The translations under genes and the position numbers were made by a program. The notes below the pieces were generated by a model. It did no database searches, was not told the origin of the DNA, and saw only the letters and a list, made by a program, of their open reading frames with translations. From Deltaproteobacteria bacterium (GTDB lineage: Bacteria > Desulfobacterota > Binatia > UBA9968), in contig JAERMN010000100.1 of assembly GCA_016844625.1 (NCBI GenBank), positions 1 to 8,814 of the forward strand: a stretch of DNA of 8,814 nucleotides. The letters run 5' to 3'. How positions within the stretch are numbered: position 1 is the first letter of the stretch; each line of letters opens with the position of its first letter. Below, one piece after another: positions 5,664-8,814 of the stretch.

Positions 5664-6689
5664 TCACTTCACCTGCCCAGGAAACAACTTAGAGGCGTAG
5701 TCGCGGTTGACCTCTTTGATCAGCGTGTTGTCGAAGAAGCGGCGCGGGTCGAGATCGGCGGCTTTGGCGACTGTCGATTGTTCGAGCACGGTGCGGATTG
5801 GGTCGGGATCGACGGTCATGTCTTTGTTCCAGACCTTGCGGCCTTCCTGATAGCTGATCTCCAAAAGCTGCGGGTCGGTGACTTTGGTGTAATGGGATTC
5901 GATCTGTTTGGCGGTGGTCGGATCGTCAATGGCGCGCTTGACACCGTCAAGATAGCCCATCAAAAAAATTTTCAATGTGTTCGGATTCTTCTGGACAAAG
6001 GAGCGCGCGACACCGGTGCCGGGGCCGATGATTTTGAAGCCGCGCTGGTAGAAGTCAATGATCACAGGGTAGCCTTTGCTTTTGGCCATTTCAGTCTGTG
6101 GCGGCGTAACGATGAGCCCGTCGGCGTTGTTGAGCATAAAAGTCGACAGCGCGTCCGGCGGTCCCTTGTGATAGAGCAGCTTGATGTCTTTGCCGATTTC
6201 CATGCCGCGCTCCTTGGCGGTCTTTCGAATAGCGATCTCGCCGAAGGCGCCGACCGAAGTTGTCGCCACTGATTTACCGCGCAATCCTTCGAGCGTCGTG
6301 ATGCCTTTTTGGCCGAACAACACCAACGTGCTCTTGTCGACCGCAGCGGCGATGTAGATCAGGTCGGAGCCGGCGACGATGGCGTGGATCGTCGCCGTGC
6401 CGCCTTGATAAATATCGACTGTGCCCGAGAGCAGCGCTTGGGCGGAGGCCGTCGCGCTCAGTACCGTGAGGTTCACCTGCAAGCCGCGCTTGGCGAAATA
6501 GCCGGCGTCGGCGGCGAGCAGTAATGGCAAATAGAGTGGACCGGTAGCGGCGATGGCGACTTCGAGCTTAGTTTTCTCGGGCTTGAGTTCCGCGCTCTGG
6601 ACTGCAGGGATAACGATCTGAGACATTGCCAGTAACCCGAAGGCGATGAGGAAAAAACGCGTGGACGATAATTTGATTGCTTGCGGCAT
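5664..6689 (-). CDS. ABC-type substrate-binding protein, NMT1/SsuA-like
   Basis: A 341-residue periplasmic solute receptor of the NMT1/THI5-SsuA fold (type II binding protein), a class that feeds ABC importers for thiamine precursors, sulfonates, nitrate, aromatic acids and similar solutes. The ATG at 6689 is chosen because GGAGA lies seven bases upstream (6701-6697); an in-frame codon at 6710 lacks such a site. Residues 1 to about 32 are a Sec signal peptide (basic start, hydrophobic core FFLIAFGLLAM, probable cleavage at VQS-AE). The mature protein opens with LEVAIAATGPLYLPLLLAADAGYFAKRGLQV, given here as short motifs: LYLPLLLAADAGYF followed by KRGLQV, then GTVDIYQGG and LRGKSVATTSVG, all characteristic of the family. 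It starts 32 bases after the TctC-type gene and is probably cotranscribed with it. No permease or ATPase gene is in view. The ligand is unknown. Confidence 0.9.
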   Translation of the reverse strand: MPQAIKLSSTRFFLIAFGLLAMSQIVIPAVQSAELKPEKTKLEVAIAATGPLYLPLLLAADAGYFAKRGLQVNLTVLSATASAQALLSGTVDIYQGGTATIHAIVAGSDLIYIAAAVDKSTLVLFGQKGITTLEGLRGKSVATTSVGAFGEIAIRKTAKERGMEIGKDIKLLYHKGPPDALSTFMLNNADGLIVTPPQTEMAKSKGYPVIIDFYQRGFKIIGPGTGVARSFVQKNPNTLKIFLMGYLDGVKRAIDDPTTAKQIESHYTKVTDPQLLEISYQEGRKVWNKDMTVDPDPIRTVLEQSTVAKAADLDPRRFFDNTLIKEVNRDYASKLFPGQVK

Positions 6690-6696
6690 ATCGGTT

Positions 6697-6701
6697 TCTC
6701 C
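6697..6701 (-). promoter_or_regulatory. Ribosome binding site fixing the start at 6689
   Basis: GGAGA seven bases before ATG 6689, within the word CTGGAGAAACC also found before 5383. It lies in the 32-base gap after the upstream gene's stop and supports cotranscription with independent ribosome loading. Confidence 0.75.
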
Positions 6702-6721
6702 AGAGAACAATTCGAATCAAC

Positions 6722-7741
6722 TCACTTGGGCGCCAGGACGGCGGCAAGCCTGCTCTTGACCGCCGGGTTGAGCTTGAACAAATCATCGACGATCTTTTTC
6801 ACTTCGTCGCCGGTGAGCGGGTTGATGTCCAAGTTAGCCTTATTCGCCTCGGCGGTAAATTCCGGATCGACTAGAGTTTTGGCGAAGGCGGTACGCAAGA
6901 TTATGAGCCGGTCTTTGGGGGTGTGCGGTGTGGTCACGTAAATTCGCACGATCGCCGCCGGGTCGATGGCGCCGGCTTTGAGCAGCTGGCGCGCTTCGTC
7001 GGTCTTGGCCAGGTCGAGGGCCATCGGCACGTTGGGCAGCTCGGAGATTTTTTTTGCCGTGACTTGCAAGACCACATTGACCTCGCCCGCGGGAATCGCT
7101 TTTGCCCAGGCGACTTTTAAAGTTTCCCAAGCCCAGCAGGCGCCGTGCAGTTCGCCGGCGTCGGCGGCCAAGCGAATCTCATTGGTGCCTTTATAGCCCT
7201 CGACGAGTTGTACAGGTAGATTGAGCGCGGTTTGAATGATACGCGCCACGTCGCTGGTGCTGTTCCCTGGGCTCAAGCCGCCCAGCTTGATCGGAATCTT
7301 GGCGGCCAACCATTGATCCATGTTGGCCACGCCGCTTTCTTTGCGCAGCGCGCACACGGTGTTGTCCTGTACCGGCACGCCGAGAAACTCCAGCTCTCTG
7401 ACTTCGAAATCGATGCCCTTCATGCCGAGTACGCGTCCGAGAATCAGCGCGCCGTTGAACATACCAAAGCTGAGCCCGTCGGGTTTGGCGCTGCTGTGGA
7501 GATACTTGGCCGCGATCAGTGTGCCGGCGCCGGTCATGTTTTCGACGATTAGCGTCGGGTTGCCGGGAATATGCTTGGCCATGTGGCGCGCCATGGCGCG
7601 GCTATAGATATCGAAACCGCCGCCGGCGCTGCCGCCGACGATGACGCGCACGGTCTTGCCGCGGTAGAAATCATCGGCGCGCACAACTCCCGGCAGAGCA
7701 AGCAAAGCCACAAGCAAGTAACACTGAAGCTTGGTGTTCAT
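6722..7741 (-). CDS. TctC/Bug-type tripartite tricarboxylate transporter substrate-binding protein
   Basis: A 339-residue periplasmic receptor of the TctC/Bug family, which captures carboxylates and other small anions for TctAB-type permeases. The ATG at 7741 has GGAGGT (7754-7749) seven bases upstream; an in-frame GTG at 7747 would sit too close to that site. Signal peptide: basic start, LLVALLALPGVV core, likely cleavage at VRA-DD (residue 22). The mature protein opens with FYRGKTVRVIVGGSAGGGFD followed by YSR, the hallmark glycine loop of the family, then PGNPTLIVENMTGAGTLIAA. Cys130 and Cys202 are the only cysteines of the mature part and match two cysteines 72 residues apart in the divergent paralog at 7878. 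It is the first gene of a probable two-gene unit with the NMT1-like receptor. No TctA or TctB gene is in the window, so it is an orphan receptor here and the ligand is unknown. Confidence 0.92.
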   Translation of the reverse strand: MNTKLQCYLLVALLALPGVVRADDFYRGKTVRVIVGGSAGGGFDIYSRAMARHMAKHIPGNPTLIVENMTGAGTLIAAKYLHSSAKPDGLSFGMFNGALILGRVLGMKGIDFEVRELEFLGVPVQDNTVCALRKESGVANMDQWLAAKIPIKLGGLSPGNSTSDVARIIQTALNLPVQLVEGYKGTNEIRLAADAGELHGACWAWETLKVAWAKAIPAGEVNVVLQVTAKKISELPNVPMALDLAKTDEARQLLKAGAIDPAAIVRIYVTTPHTPKDRLIILRTAFAKTLVDPEFTAEANKANLDINPLTGDEVKKIVDDLFKLNPAVKSRLAAVLAPK

Positions 7742-7748
7742 GAGCACT

Positions 7749-7754
7749 ACCTCC
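7749..7754 (-). promoter_or_regulatory. Ribosome binding site fixing the start at 7741
   Basis: GGAGGT on the minus strand, seven bases before ATG 7741 and only one base before the in-frame GTG 7747. The ATG is therefore the start. Confidence 0.8.
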
Positions 7755-7764
7755 GATTCGGATG

Positions 7765-7791
7765 ATTATGTGGAAATAAATTCCTTGTCAA
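7765..7791 (-). promoter_or_regulatory. Candidate promoter of the TctC-type / NMT1-type unit
   Basis: A perfect TTGACA (7791-7786) and CATAAT (7770-7765, 5 of 6) are separated by 15 bases, shorter than the ideal 17, so activity may be modest or need an activator. It lies 23 bases upstream of ATG 7741, in the 136-base gap between the divergent receptor genes. For the opposite gene the best I see is TTGACG (7810-7815) with a poor -10 (TAACTT). Confidence 0.5.
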
Positions 7792-7877
7792 TGATTCTTG
7801 CAATACCGATTGACGGCTGGCGCTGAGTTCGCGTAACTTGTGGCGCGGGGTTAGTTGGGTCCGCGAAAGGCAATTTT

Positions 7878-8814
7878 ATGAGTCGAAAGATGTTGCGCTC
7901 GATCATTCTCATCATCACATTGGCCCTTGCTCATGCATCGCTCGCCGCTTCGAGCCCCGACGAATTTTACCGCGGCAAGGTCGTCCGCATTATCGTCGGC
8001 TTTTCCGCCGGTGGCGGTTTCGATACGTATGCCCGCACGTTGTCGCGCTACATGGGCAAATATGTTCCAGGTAACCCCACCGTCATCGTCGAGAACATGA
8101 CTGGAGCCGGAAGTCTGATCGCGGCAAATCACATTTACAAAGTGGCGAAGGCCGACGGTCTCACCATTGGCGCGTTCAACGGCAACCAGATTCTCAGTCA
8201 ACTGGTCGGCGCGCAAGGAATCAACTTCGACGCGCGCAAAATGGAGTGGATGGGCGCGCCGGGTTATAACCACGACTTGTGTGTCCTCAGCCAGAAAATC
8301 GGCATCGCCAGCGGCGAGCAATGGCTCGCGTCCAAGACTCCGCTCAAATTAGGCGGCAGCGCTCCCGGCACGCCGACGGACGACGGGCCGAAAATTCTGA
8401 AGGAAGCGATCGGCCTGCCGATGCGCCTAATCACCGGCTACAAGGGCACTGCGGATATTCGCGTGGCGGTGGAGTCAGGCGAAGTCGACGGTATCTGCGG
8501 TTTTTCTTGGGCGTCGGTGCGCAGCACCTGGCGCAAGGCGATCGAGTCGGGGCAGGTCATGGTCGTGCTGCAAAGCGCGCCTAAGGCGCATGCAGATCTG
8601 CCCAAGGTACCGCTGTCGATCAGCTTCGCCAAAACCCCCGAAGCTCGGCAACTGATCGAAGCCGGCGTGCATCAACCGGCCGCAATCACCTACAGCTACT
8701 CGTTGCCGCCGAACACGCCGAAGGAACGCGTACAGCTTCTACGCAGAGCGTTCATGCAAGCGGTGAAGGATCCTGATCTCTTAAACGACGCCAACAAAGC
8801 CAATCTCGAAATCG
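7878..8814 (+). CDS. TctC/Bug-type substrate-binding protein, 3'-truncated by window edge
   Basis: The frame opens at ATG 7878 and stays open to the right edge for 312 codons (family length about 320-340), so only the last few dozen residues are missing. Upstream AAGG at 7867-7870 is a weak Shine-Dalgarno seven bases before the ATG. The signal peptide is MSRKMLR, then LIITLALAHA, with likely cleavage at SLA-AS. The mature protein starts EFYRGKVVRIIVGFSAGGGF with YAR after it, then PGNPTVIVENMTGAGSLIAA, GYKGTADIR and ANKANLEI. These match the divergent gene at 6722-7741 along the whole length, so the two are paralogs, apparently from duplication. Cys135 and Cys207 stand 72 residues apart, as in the paralog. 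Carboxylate binding is known for the family; the ligand here is unknown. No permease gene is seen before the window ends. Confidence 0.92.
   Translation, partial: MSRKMLRSIILIITLALAHASLAASSPDEFYRGKVVRIIVGFSAGGGFDTYARTLSRYMGKYVPGNPTVIVENMTGAGSLIAANHIYKVAKADGLTIGAFNGNQILSQLVGAQGINFDARKMEWMGAPGYNHDLCVLSQKIGIASGEQWLASKTPLKLGGSAPGTPTDDGPKILKEAIGLPMRLITGYKGTADIRVAVESGEVDGICGFSWASVRSTWRKAIESGQVMVVLQSAPKAHADLPKVPLSISFAKTPEARQLIEAGVHQPAAITYSYSLPPNTPKERVQLLRRAFMQAVKDPDLLNDANKANLEI

Noticed and set aside
5622..6272. Plus-strand 216-codon frame opposite the NMT1-type gene
   Set aside because: It is antisense to a gene with a clear signal peptide and family motifs; its composition is typical of a complementary-strand shadow.
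7851..8321. Minus-strand frame of 156 codons at the right end
   Set aside because: It is antisense to the edge-truncated TctC-type gene at 7878-8814, whose signal peptide and family motifs are clear.
1..8814. Genome-wide TGA recoding (SR1/Gracilibacteria or Mycoplasma type) as an explanation for the interrupted frames
   Set aside because: TGA ends four other genes in the window (at 4208, 4301, 5664 and 6722) exactly at the expected family C-termini, so TGA acts as a normal stop here.

Overview
The window is about 8.8 kb of bacterial chromosome with no rRNA, tRNA, CRISPR array, phage gene or transposase that I can see. The gene set is a class I fumarase, metal-dependent amidohydrolase/decarboxylase-type enzymes, and orphan substrate-binding proteins of the TctC/Bug and NMT1/SsuA types. 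Together with moderately high GC and strong GGAGG-type ribosome binding sites, this suggests an uncultured soil or groundwater bacterium of the deltaproteobacterial, Binatota, Tectomicrobia or Rokubacteria kind. That placement is inference from gene content; no marker gene is present.

Layout. (1) Bases 1-1026 (+) hold the C-terminal two thirds of a class I Fe-S fumarate hydratase, cut by the window edge. (2) Bases 1079-2938 (-) hold two related lipoprotein genes built from tandem ~75-residue beta-rich (DUF5666/OB-like) domains. The longer one (2081-2938) has three domains and its own terminator. The shorter one has two domains, but an in-frame TGA at 1292-1294 separates them. The second domain continues in the same frame for 70 codons to a TAG at 1079, aligns without gaps to the intact paralog, and ends next to a strong hairpin shared with the convergent fumarase gene. 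(3) Bases 3198-4208 (+) and 4301-5383 (-) hold two convergent amidohydrolase-family enzymes with a long imperfect inverted repeat between their stops. (4) Bases 5664-7741 (-) hold a two-gene unit: a TctC/Bug-type binding protein followed 32 bases later by an NMT1/SsuA-type binding protein. (5) From 7878 to the right edge (+) runs a second TctC/Bug-type binding protein, divergent from the first and clearly its paralog.

How the genes may work together. The 3198-8814 block looks like a capture-and-degrade locus. Three periplasmic binding proteins could bring in organic acids or related small molecules, and two amidohydrolase-superfamily enzymes of the ACMSD / gamma-resorcylate decarboxylase clan could hydrolyse or decarboxylate them. 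No permease or ATPase lies inside the window, so the binding proteins are orphans here and their substrates cannot be read from the sequence. The lipoproteins look like cell-envelope proteins of unknown role.

The most notable observation is the TGA-interrupted lipoprotein gene. TGA is the ordinary stop of four other genes in the window, so genome-wide recoding is not supported. A recent nonsense mutation, a sequencing error or local readthrough remain possible. I did not find a clear new defence or mobile system.
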